Source of the DNA: Zygnema cylindricum
Lineage: Eukaryota; Streptophyta; Zygnematophyceae; Zygnematales; Zygnemataceae
Direction of reading: 5' to 3'
Length of the DNA stretch: 60,452 bases
Assembly: GCA_037447655.1 (NCBI GenBank)
Contig: JBBHKE010000802.1
Coordinates: forward strand, 1-60,452
The notes beneath the pieces were generated by a model. It was not told the DNA's origin. It made no database searches and was given only the letters and a program-made list of their open reading frames with translations. Below, in pieces: positions 43,917 to 53,789 of the stretch; the stretch's first letter is position 1, and every line of letters starts with the position of its first letter. A program made the translations under genes and the position numbers.

Positions 43917-45440
43917 ACCCAGAATATGCCGGCGATCTTCAATCTTACGCCGAGGCATGAGTTCTATGGATTGGGAGGATAAGTGGAAACCAGCGTGGGG
44001 GAGAGAATTGAAATCAATTATCAATAACAAAACTTTTGAGGAGGTGAGTTTACCGGAGAGGAAGAAGGTGATTGATGCCAACTGGATATTTAAAACAAAA
44101 ACTGGTGCTATAGGGGAGATAATAAAATATAAGGCTAGATTGTGTGTAAAGGTTTTCAACAAGTAGAGGGGGTTGATTATTCAGAAACTTTTGCACCGGT
44201 TGTTAAGTTTGATTATTTGAGAATGATAATTGCTATTGTGGCCGCGGGAAATAATCATATATATCAAATGGATGTAGAAATGACCTTTTTAAATAGAGAG
44301 TTAGAAGAAGAGGTGTACGTGAAGGTGCCCGAGGGTATGCCTTCAAAGGAGGAAAAGTATGGCGGCTGCAAAAATCCTTGTACGATTAAAACAAGCGCCG
44401 AGGACATGGTACCTTCGTCGTCACAAGGTACATACTAATTATGGTTTTGTTCGTACAGTTTCGGATTCCGGAGTTTACGTTATAGGAGAGGGAAAGGACC
44501 AAATTATTTTTTTCTGTGTATGTCGATGACTTCTTAATGATTAGTGACACATTGTCTGTTATTAATAAGTTAAAAGAGTACCTAAGCATACATTTTAAAG
44601 TTACAGATCTTGGAGAAGTAAGGTACATCTTGGGGATAGAAGTCATAAGGTCCAGCGAGAATGTAATTAAATAAAGTCATGCTCAGTACTCTAAAGAGGT
44701 CTTGACAAGATTTGGTATGATTGGCGCGAAATGTATCTCGACGACATTAGATCCAAAAGTAAAATACAGAAAGTACGAAGAGGAAGAAAATGTTTCAGTA
44801 CCATATCGTGAAGCAGTTGGTAGTTTAATGTATTTGAGTGTAGGCACGCGTCCGGATATTGCGGCGGCGGTGTCAGTTGTCAGTCGTTATTGCAACGCTC
44901 CAAAAAGGTATCATTGGGAGGCAGTGAAACAGATATTTCGCTATCTGGTTGGTACGATTGAATTTGGCTTGGTGTATAAATCCAAGCGAGACCCTTTGCA
45001 GTGTATCGGTTATTGCGGCACTCATTGGGGAGGAGATTTCGACAGTTGAAAATCTACGTCTAGTTATGCATTTATTTTGGGCGGTGTGGTGGTCTCTTGG
45101 AGTTCGCGACTCCAACCCACGGTTGAGCTGAGCTCCACTGAGGCCGAATATATGTCGGCGTGTCATACGTCAAAGGCATCTATATGAATCAAAGAGATGG
45201 TGGGTGAGTTGGGAATTGTGATTGGCTGCATGCAGATTTTTAGTGACAACATGAGCTCGATGGCACTTGTGAAAGAATCCGGTCTTCCACAAACGTACAA
45301 AACATATCCGGATATAGTGGCATTTTGTACGCGATTTGGTTGTTGCGAAGGAGATTGAGTTTACGTACGTGTTGACTTTGGAGGAGGCCGCAAACATGTT
45401 AACTAAGTCGGTGGTTTATGACGTACGTTTACGTGGACCA
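43908..45440 (+). pseudogene. Element 3 reverse transcriptase and RNase H
   Basis: DPEYAGDLQSYAEA, WKPAWGRELKSIINNKTFEE and KKVIDANWIFKTKTGAIGEI start the domain. VEGVDYSETFAPVVKFDYLR follows, then the catalytic VYVDDFLMIS (after a +1 at the T run near 44511). PYREAVGSLMYLSVGTRPDI leads into RNase H with GYCGTHWGGDFDS-stop, where the D of D-A-D-W is lost. RNase H ends ACHTSKASI-stop-IKEMVGELGI. At least seven breaks. Confidence 0.82.
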
Positions 45441-45496
45441 CCTAAATTAGGTTTATTTTCAGTTTGAGAGGGGGGGTTTCACAATGAGAGGGGGAT

Positions 45497-46356
45497 TGTT
45501 AAGTTCATTGTTAAACGACGTCTCAGTTTTGTTGAGCGTCGTTTTATATTTTATATAGTTTACGTGTGGCTTTGTTTGGCGTGGCGTGATTAGTTTAGAT
45601 TTATATAGTTTGGTTTGGTTTTGCGTGGGAAGTTCATTACACCGTCGATCGTATTTAGTGTGTAGAAATTATTAGTGTGTAGAATAATTTAGTGTCATGT
45701 ACACTATTTTTGACTAAGGAAAATTTCGAAAAAAAAGTTATACACTAATTTTTCAACGAACGCCAATATGGGTACAGCGGATTTGTCGAGAGAATATTCA
45801 CATCAATATAGGAAAAAGTAAAAATTTTGACAATTCGTACACTGTCGCATACTTTCACTCTAATTAATTCCTAACTCTAATTTCAGTTACGCGACAAATA
45901 AATGTACACTAAAATAGGTACAAGTACGATATCTTTTTAAAACGTACACCGAATCGTGGTTATATCTTATTTATCCGTATTTTTATAATTAAAAAGTACA
46001 TTTTTATATGCACCAACACATTCCGTACTCCACACTTATAAAAATATACATAAATTACAATGGTGTACTCTAATTGTTCATCTCGTAGTTAGCGTACAGG
46101 AAAAATTAGTCTCATTTACCCTATTTTAGGTAAAACCCTCAAAATTTAGGGGCGCCGAATTAGTGTTCAACACGCTAAATAAGATCGACAGTGTAGTACT
46201 TTAAGTTTTTACAACGCTTCATACATTTGCATAGTACCGCGTATAGTATGATTGGTTCGCGTGTACTTTTGTATGCTTGGTTCGCATGCGTACTTTTGTA
46301 CGTCATGCGGTCCTTAGTACTTTGTTTGTTTGAGTTCTGGAGTATTTAGGGACTTA
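45497..46356 (+). repeat. 3' LTR of element 3, left part
   Basis: Begins TGTTAAGTTCATTG after the purine tract. Ends ...GACTTA at 46356, where a TTA-flanked TIR element is inserted; it resumes at 53200 (GTCGTTTTGAG). The LTR of element D, which lacks the insertion, reads gacttagtcgtttt across this point. Confidence 0.85.
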
Positions 46357-46367
46357 GGGCGTGTTCC

Positions 46368-46839
46368 TGTAAGAGGATCACTAAATTCTCACGTCTTATA
46401 AAGTGATCGCACAGCGGAAGCTTTCACCAATAATCACACATATGAAAACATTCACAGATCACATCGGCCAATACACATTCATATTACACCGAAGCTTTTC
46501 TGTACATAATTTCTCACACAATTTTCTTACTTAACCTTTTACCCAATCTGACTACTATATTAGTCTACAAAACACACAACAAACTTTAGAATACACGGCA
46601 CAAAAAACGTGCCTCTCAAACACCTCACTACAAGTCAACATCTGGCACCAAGACTGAAACAGTGTGCTAGTCAGCACACCGGGTACCACAAAACACAACG
46701 AACCAAAACAAACGTACAACAAACATACTACCGTACCAAACAAACAAATATCGTGACGCGAACCGACATACAAGACTTAGACGAGACATCGAACAAAAAA
46801 CTGTATCGCCTAACACCCGATTCCACAAATGTCCTAACA
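46368..46839 (-). repeat. 3' LTR of element E
   Basis: On the plus strand TGTAAGAGGATCAC...TGTCCTAACA. Near-identical to 51785-52257. Confidence 0.93.
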
Positions 46840-46918
46840 TTTCCCCTCTCATTGTGGAATATTCTCACAGCAAGCCTAGCTTAGGCCTACCTCTCACAAA
46901 AACATCTTGTATTGCTGA

Positions 46919-48424
46919 CTAAGTAAGCATGTCAGCTGCTTCCTCTACACTAGTAACAAAGACAAATTCAAGTTCGTTTTCTCTCACTAAATCTCGAATA
47001 AAATACCACTGAATTCTGATATGTTTAGTCCTTTTATGAAATATAGGATTTTTGATCACTGCCATAGAACTCATGCTATCAAAAAATACATTCATACATC
47101 CAACTGGAATGCATAACTCTCCAAGCATTTCTTTCACCCAAACCGCAGCCTTCGACGCATGTCAGGCTGATACATATTCGGCCTCTGGTGAACTTAAGGC
47201 CACTGGCCATAGTCGACTGAACTCCATGAAATAGCTGCTCCACCGAATAAAAATGCATATCCAGAAGTTGATTTTCCGAAATCATAATCTCCTCCCCATT
47301 CTGCATTGCACTTTCCAAAACATTCCAAATCTCCTTCCGATTCAAAAACCAATCCGAGGCTGATCGTGCCAACCAAATATCGGAAGATCCGTTTCACCGC
47401 CTCCCTATGCGATTTCTTTGGTGCTTGGCAATACCTATTGACAACAAAAACTGCAGCTGAAATATCTGGACGCGTTCCCACACTCAAATATATCAAACTG
47501 CCGATTGCTTCTCGATACGACACCTTAACTGTCTCCAAATTTTTTGACACTCAAATATTGCTCTTTCGGATCCAAGGGAGTTGAAAGCGATTTAGCATCA
47601 GTCATAGAAAACCGTGCTAAAACCTCCTTGCAATATTGCTCTTGACTGAGCTTGATGCATCCAGATGCATCCCGAATAGCCTCAATTCCTAAAATATATT
47701 TCACATCCCCCAAATTCGTCACTTTAAAATGTTGCCGCATAAATTTTTTTAAATCCATAATCACAATCAAGCTATCCAAATTCATGATGAATTCATCAAC
47801 ATAAACTGAAAATATCACTTCATTCTCACCTTCACCTTTCAAATAAACACCGGAATTTGAAGTAGTCCGAACAAAACCGAAATCAATTAACACCTTATGG
47901 AGTCTTAAATACCACGTTCTCGGGGCTTGCCTCAGCCCATATAAAGACTTCCGAAGTCTCCACACAATAGTTGGTTGAGAAGTCACCCCCTCCGGAACTT
48001 TCATATACACTTCCTCTTCAAGCTCACCATTCAAAAAAGCCGTCTCCACATCCATTTGATGGATGTGTTTCTTACCAGCCGCTGCCAAGGCCACAATCAT
48101 TCTCAAAGAATCAAACTTAACAACGGGAGCATACGTTTCAGTATAATCAACCCCCTCTCGCTGTTGAAAACCTTTACACACTAATCTCGCTTTATACTTT
48201 ATCACCTCACCAGACGCACCTGTCTTTGTCTTAAATACCCATTTGGCGTCAATAGCTTTCTTACCCGATGGTAATTCAACCTCTTCAAAAGTCCGATTAT
48301 CAACAATTGACTTGTATTCCTTTTCCCAAGCCGCCTTCCACTTAGTTTCCCACTCACCCAAATTCCGAGCCTCCGAATAAGATTGAGGATCTCCGAAACC
48401 GGAAATTGTGTCATTCACTAGTTG
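46919..48424 (-). pseudogene. Element E reverse transcriptase and RNase H, damaged
   Basis: In frame with the upstream ORF after UAG: GFGDPQSYSEARNLGEWETK, FEEVELPSGKKAIDAKWVFK, KARLVCKGFQQREGVDYTET, YGLRQAPRTW. The catalytic box is SVYVDEFIMN, with the second Asp changed to Glu, which should cripple polymerisation. The frame stops at 47525 after a shift and continues at 47550 (YREAIGSLIYLSVGTRPDIS). RNase H reads ECFGKCNAEWGGDYDFGKST; another deletion near 47205 removes SRLQPT and shifts the frame, and a TGA replaces a Cys codon near 47165. It ends AADMLT-stop at 46919. Confidence 0.9.
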
Positions 48425-48433
48425 CTATAAGAG
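48416..48433 (-). promoter_or_regulatory. UAG with readthrough context between integrase and RT (element E)
   Basis: Minus strand CTC-TTA-TAG-CAA-CTA-GTG; UAG at 48427-48425 followed by CAA-CUA, which fits CAR-YYA. RT continues in the same frame with no other stop for 297 codons. Because the upstream 1101 codons are intact, this stop is unlikely to be simple decay. Confidence 0.72.
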
Positions 48434-51400
48434 GAAGTCATCCTCTTTAGCCTCTGAAATAAAGTAATTAGAGTTCGAAACATCTCCACCAAGCCGATCA
48501 AACGATAATCTGGCCGGTTTCTTCCCCTTCGTCTCACGGGTACTTCGCCGAACCACATTCACATCTTCTTCTTTATCATTCTCTTCCCTCACTGATGGTA
48601 AGCTACCTTTTGATTTTAATGTAGACTGAGTTCTTACTGAAGACCGAGAACTCAAAATCCCATCGCTTCGGACATCGGAATCTGATTTTCGAATTGGAAC
48701 AAACCGATCGAACTTCACTTTGGTAAGAGGAACTTCTTCCTCATCGGAATCCGATTCCTGCAAATCCGAATTCTCTTCCACTTCATGTTTCTCCTCAAAA
48801 TCTAAATCCTTCTGTACTTTCCCAGCTGATTCCATTACGGATTTAAGATCCTCGTGGAAATCAACATTTCGAGATTCAAACACCACTCTCCTACTCGGGT
48901 CATACACACGGTACAGGCTCCCTTTGGTGCTATACCCAACAAATATTCCTGTCCAACTCCTCGCAGAAAATTTCCCCATCCTTTGTGTACGTTCAACATA
49001 GACGGTTGCCTTACATCCCCAAATGCGTAAATGTCGGACGGACGGCACAACCCCACTCCACAACTCATCCGGGGTCTTATCACCCGAAATTGAAGTCAAC
49101 CGCCGGTTGCAAATGTAATTGGCGGTGAGAATGGCATCTCCCCACAAAAAGAAATTTTGCCCACTACTATGTATCATGGCACGGACCATTTCTTGGAGAG
49201 TTCGATTCTTTCTCTCCGCAATCCCATTCGATTCGGGAGAATAAGGAGCCGTAAATTGCTGCCTAATCCCCTTCTCCTTACAAAACTCCGTGAAAGCCAC
49301 AAATTCACCTCCGTTATCCGACCTCACCGATTTCAATTTGTGGTCCGATTGACGCTCGGCCATCACAACCCACTCTTGAAACTTCTCAAAAGCATCCGAT
49401 TTATGCTTCAACAAATGAACCCAAGATTTCCGTGAATAGTCATCAACAATAACAAAAATGTAGAGATGCCCACCCAAAGACCTTGGCATAACATGGCCAC
49501 AAAGATCCACATGAATAAGTTCTAATGGACTTTTGGCCCGATGCTTTACATCTTTAACCGGATGTGGCTTGCGTTTTTGCTTCCCCTTACTACAACCACC
49601 ACATCCATTCACCTTCTCTCCGGTAGTGAGTTCCATTCCTCGAACCGAAGAATTTCGAATCATCCGCTTAAGGTTCCCCTCGGAGGTATGGCACATACGG
49701 TGATGCCATAGACTGAGGTTACCTTTCTGGAGTGAAAACTGATTGGCCAAAGACACGGCCTGACCCTTAACTTTCGGTCTTCTCCAAATCAAGCAACTAT
49801 GCATGCTATCCGTCACGAATCCAGAAGCCACTTGTGTCCCTTTAGAATTTTCCACTACGATACTGAAATCTGATTTTGAAACCACTTGACCGCCGGCTTT
49901 CTGAATCTGTGGTACACTTACAAGATTCACGGCTCCATTCGGAATGTAGAGAGCATTATGAAACCTTGTTGAAGTCACTCTCTCATTTCCGAACACATCT
50001 TGAACCGGTAAGTCCAACCGAACGGTTCCGATTGTATCAACTGGGATCACATGGCCACTAGCAACCTTAATGTTCTTTGGAACTGTCAACGTGATCATCT
50101 CCTCAAAGAGTGTCTTATCCGTACACACATGATGAGTTGCACCGGAGTCAATAATCCACTCCGTAGTAGCATCCTCATCAAAAACCGAATCCAAATCCAT
50201 GTCAAGTGAAATCGAGAAATTTTGAAATCCATCTCCGGACTTGTCACCAAACTCCGTGTAATACCCATGACTTCCTCCACGACTGGGCCCACGACCTCGG
50301 CCTCCACCACGGCCACGGCCACGGCCACGGTCACCTTGTCCACCTCCTCTTTCCGAACCACCATCAACTCTATCATAACATTGTGTACTCACATGCCCCC
50401 AACGCTTACAAATGTAACACTGTTTTTCCTTGTCTGGACATTCAGCCGCAAAGTGTCCTTGTTTTTGGCACTTGTAGCACGTAACGTTCGAGGCATTAGA
50501 ATCAGCCTGAACCTTACTGCCATTCGGTCTCTCTCTTCCACCTCCTCTACCGCCGCCACCTCGACCTCGGGGTGTTCCCCTTGGAGCCCCTCCACGAAGT
50601 AGATTGAGATCTGGGGTTTCAAGTGCGGCAGCAACATTGAGCGAGGCTGTTTTTCCGGCCCCTTTGCTCGAACCTTCCCTTGCTTTATCTACTTTCTTTA
50701 AATAGCTCACGGCATATTCATACGTTGCCCGCTTCTTGGACTGGAGAATATCACAAGGATTCCGAAGATACTCCGGAAGGCCGTTTAGAAAAACTTGAAG
50801 TTTGTGCTCCTCATCCAACATTCTACCAAGATTGGTAAGTTGTTCGACAAGAATATTAAACCTCTTAACAGCATCATCAATTGATTCATTCGGCTTAAAC
50901 TTGAATTGAATTAATTCTTTGAAGACATATTGCCCCTTATCCTGTACTCCTTTCTCAAACTGACCCTCAAGGCCCACCCAACACTCATGTGCAGTGCCGT
51001 AGGCCAAAAAGAAGTCTAAAGCCGAACCCGTACAACTTTGCATTAATCCAGTGTAGGCGGAAATATCCTTTCGCAACCACAACTGTCGACCTTTCAAATC
51101 CTTGGGCCTCTTTTCTTCACCTGTAACTATCCTCCACAAATTTTTAAGGACCAACTGTCCTCTGATGTATTTCTTCCACACCATATAATTCGAACCATTA
51201 AACAATATGGCTTTTCCGGGCATCCGGAAAGAATCATCTTTCTCAACGTCATCTCCAACATCCAGGTCTTCATCCACCATTTTTGCCTTTCCTTTCCGTA
51301 TCCTATTTTTCTTAGCTTTTTCATCTTCACTGCTTTCTGAATTTTCTGAACTTTTCGAGCTTTTCGAACTCTCACTGTCACTGGAGCTGGGACTCGGCCC

Positions 51401-51730
51401 CTTCATTTTCTTCTTTCCTTTACTGACTTTCTTTTCTACCTTACTCCTCTCTTTCATTGCCCGCATCCACTCATCAAAAGTAAAACGAGGACTGGGCTCA
51501 AAACTGGTACCACTGCCACTGGTCCTATTCTGACTGAAGGGATCCGGAGGGAAGGGATTCTTCAGACTTCGGAATAAAACCGGGTCTGTCCCCTCCAAAT
51601 CCCCCTCCAAAGCTGAGTTCCCTTTCACTAGGCTCACGGGAAGGAACTTCGGGGGATCGCTGTTCCTCTGAAGTCTCCTGTGCCTTTGACCGACAGCTGA
51701 AGATGTAGTGCCTTTCTTCTTCTTCCCCAT
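48425..51730 (-). CDS. Element E Gag-protease-integrase polyprotein, intact
   Basis: Start chosen at the ATG at 51730 (MGKKKKGTTSS) because other family members begin the same way; an in-frame ATG seven codons upstream is also possible. Order: a Ser/acidic linker, Gag core (MPGKAILFNGSNYMVWKKYI) around residue 170, GRGG linkers and two zinc knuckles (CYKCQKQGHFAAEC, CYICKRWGHVSTQC) around 420-450. Protease WIIDSGATHHVCTD is around 535. The integrase zinc domain is LWHHRMCHTSEG...CGGC, and the core is HVDLCGH, VRSDNGGEF and SPESNGIAERKN with all three acidic residues. An acidic linker ends KEDDFLL before UAG. The product alone would supply capsid, maturation and integration functions but no RT. 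Confidence 0.93.
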   Translation of the reverse strand: MGKKKKGTTSSAVGQRHRRLQRNSDPPKFLPVSLVKGNSALEGDLEGTDPVLFRSLKNPFPPDPFSQNRTSGSGTSFEPSPRFTFDEWMRAMKERSKVEKKVSKGKKKMKGPSPSSSDSESSKSSKSSENSESSEDEKAKKNRIRKGKAKMVDEDLDVGDDVEKDDSFRMPGKAILFNGSNYMVWKKYIRGQLVLKNLWRIVTGEEKRPKDLKGRQLWLRKDISAYTGLMQSCTGSALDFFLAYGTAHECWVGLEGQFEKGVQDKGQYVFKELIQFKFKPNESIDDAVKRFNILVEQLTNLGRMLDEEHKLQVFLNGLPEYLRNPCDILQSKKRATYEYAVSYLKKVDKAREGSSKGAGKTASLNVAAALETPDLNLLRGGAPRGTPRGRGGGGRGGGRERPNGSKVQADSNASNVTCYKCQKQGHFAAECPDKEKQCYICKRWGHVSTQCYDRVDGGSERGGGQGDRGRGRGRGGGRGRGPSRGGSHGYYTEFGDKSGDGFQNFSISLDMDLDSVFDEDATTEWIIDSGATHHVCTDKTLFEEMITLTVPKNIKVASGHVIPVDTIGTVRLDLPVQDVFGNERVTSTRFHNALYIPNGAVNLVSVPQIQKAGGQVVSKSDFSIVVENSKGTQVASGFVTDSMHSCLIWRRPKVKGQAVSLANQFSLQKGNLSLWHHRMCHTSEGNLKRMIRNSSVRGMELTTGEKVNGCGGCSKGKQKRKPHPVKDVKHRAKSPLELIHVDLCGHVMPRSLGGHLYIFVIVDDYSRKSWVHLLKHKSDAFEKFQEWVVMAERQSDHKLKSVRSDNGGEFVAFTEFCKEKGIRQQFTAPYSPESNGIAERKNRTLQEMVRAMIHSSGQNFFLWGDAILTANYICNRRLTSISGDKTPDELWSGVVPSVRHLRIWGCKATVYVERTQRMGKFSARSWTGIFVGYSTKGSLYRVYDPSRRVVFESRNVDFHEDLKSVMESAGKVQKDLDFEEKHEVEENSDLQESDSDEEEVPLTKVKFDRFVPIRKSDSDVRSDGILSSRSSVRTQSTLKSKGSLPSVREENDKEEDVNVVRRSTRETKGKKPARLSFDRLGGDVSNSNYFISEAKEDDFLL

Positions 51731-51767
51731 CCTACCGAACCTCACACACACCTCACTGGGAGTAAAG

Positions 51768-51782
51768 CCTGCTCCGATACCA
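51768..51782 (-). other. Primer-binding site of element E
   Basis: Minus strand TGGTATCGGAGCAGG, two or three bases from the LTR end. Same one-base variant (CGGAGC) as element 1. Confidence 0.85.
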
Positions 51783-51784
51783 AA

Positions 51785-52257
51785 TGTAAGAGGATCACTA
51801 AATTCTCACGTCTTATAAAGTGATCGCACAGCGGAAGCATTCACCAATAATCACACATATGAAAACATTCACAGATCACATCGGCCAACACACATTCATA
51901 TTACACCGAAGCTTTTCTGTACATAATTTCTCACACAATTTTCTTACTTAACCTTTTACCCAATCTGACTACTATATTAGTCTACAAAACACACAACAAA
52001 CTTTAGAATACACGGCACAAAAAACGTGCCTCTGAAACACCTCACTACAAGTCAACATCTGGCACCAAGACTGAAACAGTGTGCTAGTCAGCACACCCGG
52101 TACCACACAACACAACGAACCAAAACAAACGTACAACAAACATACTACCGTACCAAACAAACAAATATACGTGACGCGAACCGACATACAAGACTTAGAC
52201 GAGAGATCGAACAAAAGACTGAATCGTCTAACACCCGATTCCACAAATGTCCTAACA
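51785..52257 (-). repeat. 5' LTR of element E
   Basis: Plus strand TGTAAGAGGATCAC...TGTCCTAACA, then the duplication GTTCC. The promoter of the element should be on the minus strand here. Confidence 0.93.
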
Positions 52258-52262
52258 GTTCC

Positions 52263-53180
52263 CATGTAACCGAAACTTTGAAATGTTACTTTGGATTTTA
52301 GCGGTGATTTTTACGGTGTACTTTTCAAAGTGTTCCTATGTCCAATCATTGCTTGCGCCTTCATTCCTTCAAATATGTGACAACTGTAAACGTCTACAAA
52401 ATATGCAACAGCCTACGATAGTACAAAACGAAATGTAAAACGACTACGAAACTTCCTGAAATTAGTGACGTCTACAAAAACGGCGACTTTTGTAGACATC
52501 GAGTTTTTGTGACATTGTAGATGTTTAGGGTTTTGTGACATCGCGAAGTCATGCTACCTTATGACGTCATCAACACGTAAACTTTCCGCCATGGCTTCCC
52601 GATTTCTTTTTCTTACCATTTATAATTCGATACGCCATCAAAATGAGACCAAAAATATATAAATAAAAATATCTTTCATTTGATACTATTATTGTTGCAT
52701 TTCATTAGATATGAGAGAAAGAGGAGCGGTCGAATGAAAAAGATGGGGAGAGACGAGGGCGTTGTGAATTTTTTGCAAAAGACCCATGAATGAAAGTGGA
52801 TGTCCGAGACCCCAACGATTTTTTTCTGTACATGCTTGTCATTTTTGTAAGTACATGCGCGTGACGAGCATGGAAAAAATAGCGTGTACTCTCCCTCGTT
52901 CAAAAATTTCGAAGACGTTTCATGCGTGCTATACCTACTTTTTATTCGTCGATAGGGTGTTAATTTGGTTAAAATCAGATCGCGATTTAATTCTAGTGCA
53001 AGTGTGAAGATGAGCTGGAAGTGGGTCGCGATGATAATAACGCCAAATTGTCGTACCTTCCAAGTTCCAAGAGGACGCAAAATATACTTTTGTATTTGCC
53101 CATTTTTTGTACGGCATAATATTTTCTCGTTGGAAGTCCCATTTTCTGTGAAAACGACTGAAAAAAACCCTTACTTGAAC
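52263..53180. other. Interior of the Harbinger-like element
   Basis: AT-rich, no transposase or other protein seen. Around 52470-52545 gtctacaaaaacg.cgacttttgtagac forms an inverted repeat (stem gtctacaaaa/ttttgtagac). Confidence 0.6.
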
Positions 53181-53199
53181 ACATGGGAACACGCCCTTA

Positions 53200-53357
53200 G
53201 TCGTTTTGAGTGAAGAGATTATCTTTGTAAGGGGGGAAAATCTTCCGGTGAAATATAATTTTGTCTTTTGCTGGAGTTGATCTCTTCTTGCTGTTCTTGC
53301 TTCCGCACTTGCATTCTTGCTGTCCTTCTTCTACCATACTGTGATCTGATCCTATCA
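53200..53357 (+). repeat. 3' LTR of element 3, right part
   Basis: Continues the LTR after the TTA-flanked insertion: GTCGTTTTGAG, gaaatataattttgtctttt, ctgtgatctgatcctatca. Ends CA at 53357. Confidence 0.85.
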
Positions 53358-53545
53358 AAGATTGCGTGCGAGGGAGGGAGAGAGGAGAGGGATCGGGGTT
53401 GAGAGAGGTGATGGCGAAGGTGGGGGTGGAAGAAAGGAAAGGCAGAGTTGGAGAGGGAAATGATGGAGCGTCTTATAGTCTCATATCCCTAATAGTGCGG
53501 ACGGGCCCCTATGTGTGAATCAGGCGGCAGAGGCCATCAACCAGG

Positions 53546-53547
<2 letters not shown>
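53358..53547. other. GA-rich spacer
   Basis: gggagggagagaggagaggg-type sequence, no gene. Confidence 0.5.
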
Positions 53548-53606
<59 letters not shown>

Positions 53607-53730
53607 TCTCTCTCTCTCCTCTCTCTCCCCCTCTCACTCACTTTTCTCTTTGCAACTCCCTCCCTGCCTCCTTGCCCTCCCTCCCTCTCTCCCTTTCCAA
53701 CCAGGGTACACTCAGATTCTATCTCCCCCT
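53548..53730. repeat. (CT)n microsatellite and CT-rich flank
   Basis: 53549-53602 is an uninterrupted run of about 27 CT units, followed by imperfect CT/CCT sequence to about 53700. Poly-Ser/Leu frames over it are artefacts. Confidence 0.9.
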
Positions 53731-53789
53731 AACCGAGCACTACACTGTACTCTCTTTTGTTTAGGTCGGATTGAAAGGAAAAACCACAC

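Larger units (their letters stand above)
46368..52257 (-). mobile_element. Ty1/copia element E, full length, minus strand (readthrough type)
   Basis: LTRs of 472 and 473 bp (46368-46839 and 51785-52257) differ at about ten positions by eye. Exact 5-bp duplication GTTCC (46363-46367 and 52258-52262). Primer site TGGTATCGGAGCAGG follows the 5' LTR and the purine tract AGAGGGGAAA precedes the 3' LTR on the minus strand. It carries an intact 1101-codon Gag-protease-integrase frame ending in UAG, with a damaged RT-RNase H downstream. It is the youngest layer of the nest and the best-preserved member of the readthrough lineage in the window. Confidence 0.95.
46357..53196. mobile_element. PIF/Harbinger (Tourist-like) TIR element, split by element E
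   Basis: Terminal inverted repeats GGGCGTGTTCCCATGT, read as 46357-46367 continued at 52263, and its reverse complement at 53181-53196. Both are flanked by TTA (46354-46356 and 53197-53199), the duplication typical of the Harbinger superfamily; GGGCGTGTT-like ends are also typical of Tourist MITEs. Without element E the length is about 945 bp and no transposase is visible, so it is non-autonomous. It sits in the element 3 3' LTR, and the uninterrupted LTR of element D confirms the empty site. Confidence 0.85.
39740..53357 (+). mobile_element. Ty1/copia element 3, plus strand, with nested insertions
   Basis: Family shared with element D. Truncated 5' LTR (39740-39848), primer site TGGTATCACAGC, Gag at 39906, solo LTR insertion at 40986-42075, protease, integrase, conserved UAG at 43905-43907, RT, RNase H, purine tract GAGAGGGGGAT, and a 3' LTR from 45497. 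The 3' LTR is cut at 46356 by a Harbinger-like element, itself cut by element E, and resumes at 53200 to end CTATCA at 53357. Multiple stops and frameshifts: an old copy. Its own target duplication could not be established because the left end is missing. Confidence 0.87.

Noticed and set aside
46609-46884. Conserved reading frame in both element E LTRs (46609 and 52026)
   Set aside because: It is shared only because the LTRs are duplicates, it differs in length and frame between them, and it lies inside the LTR.
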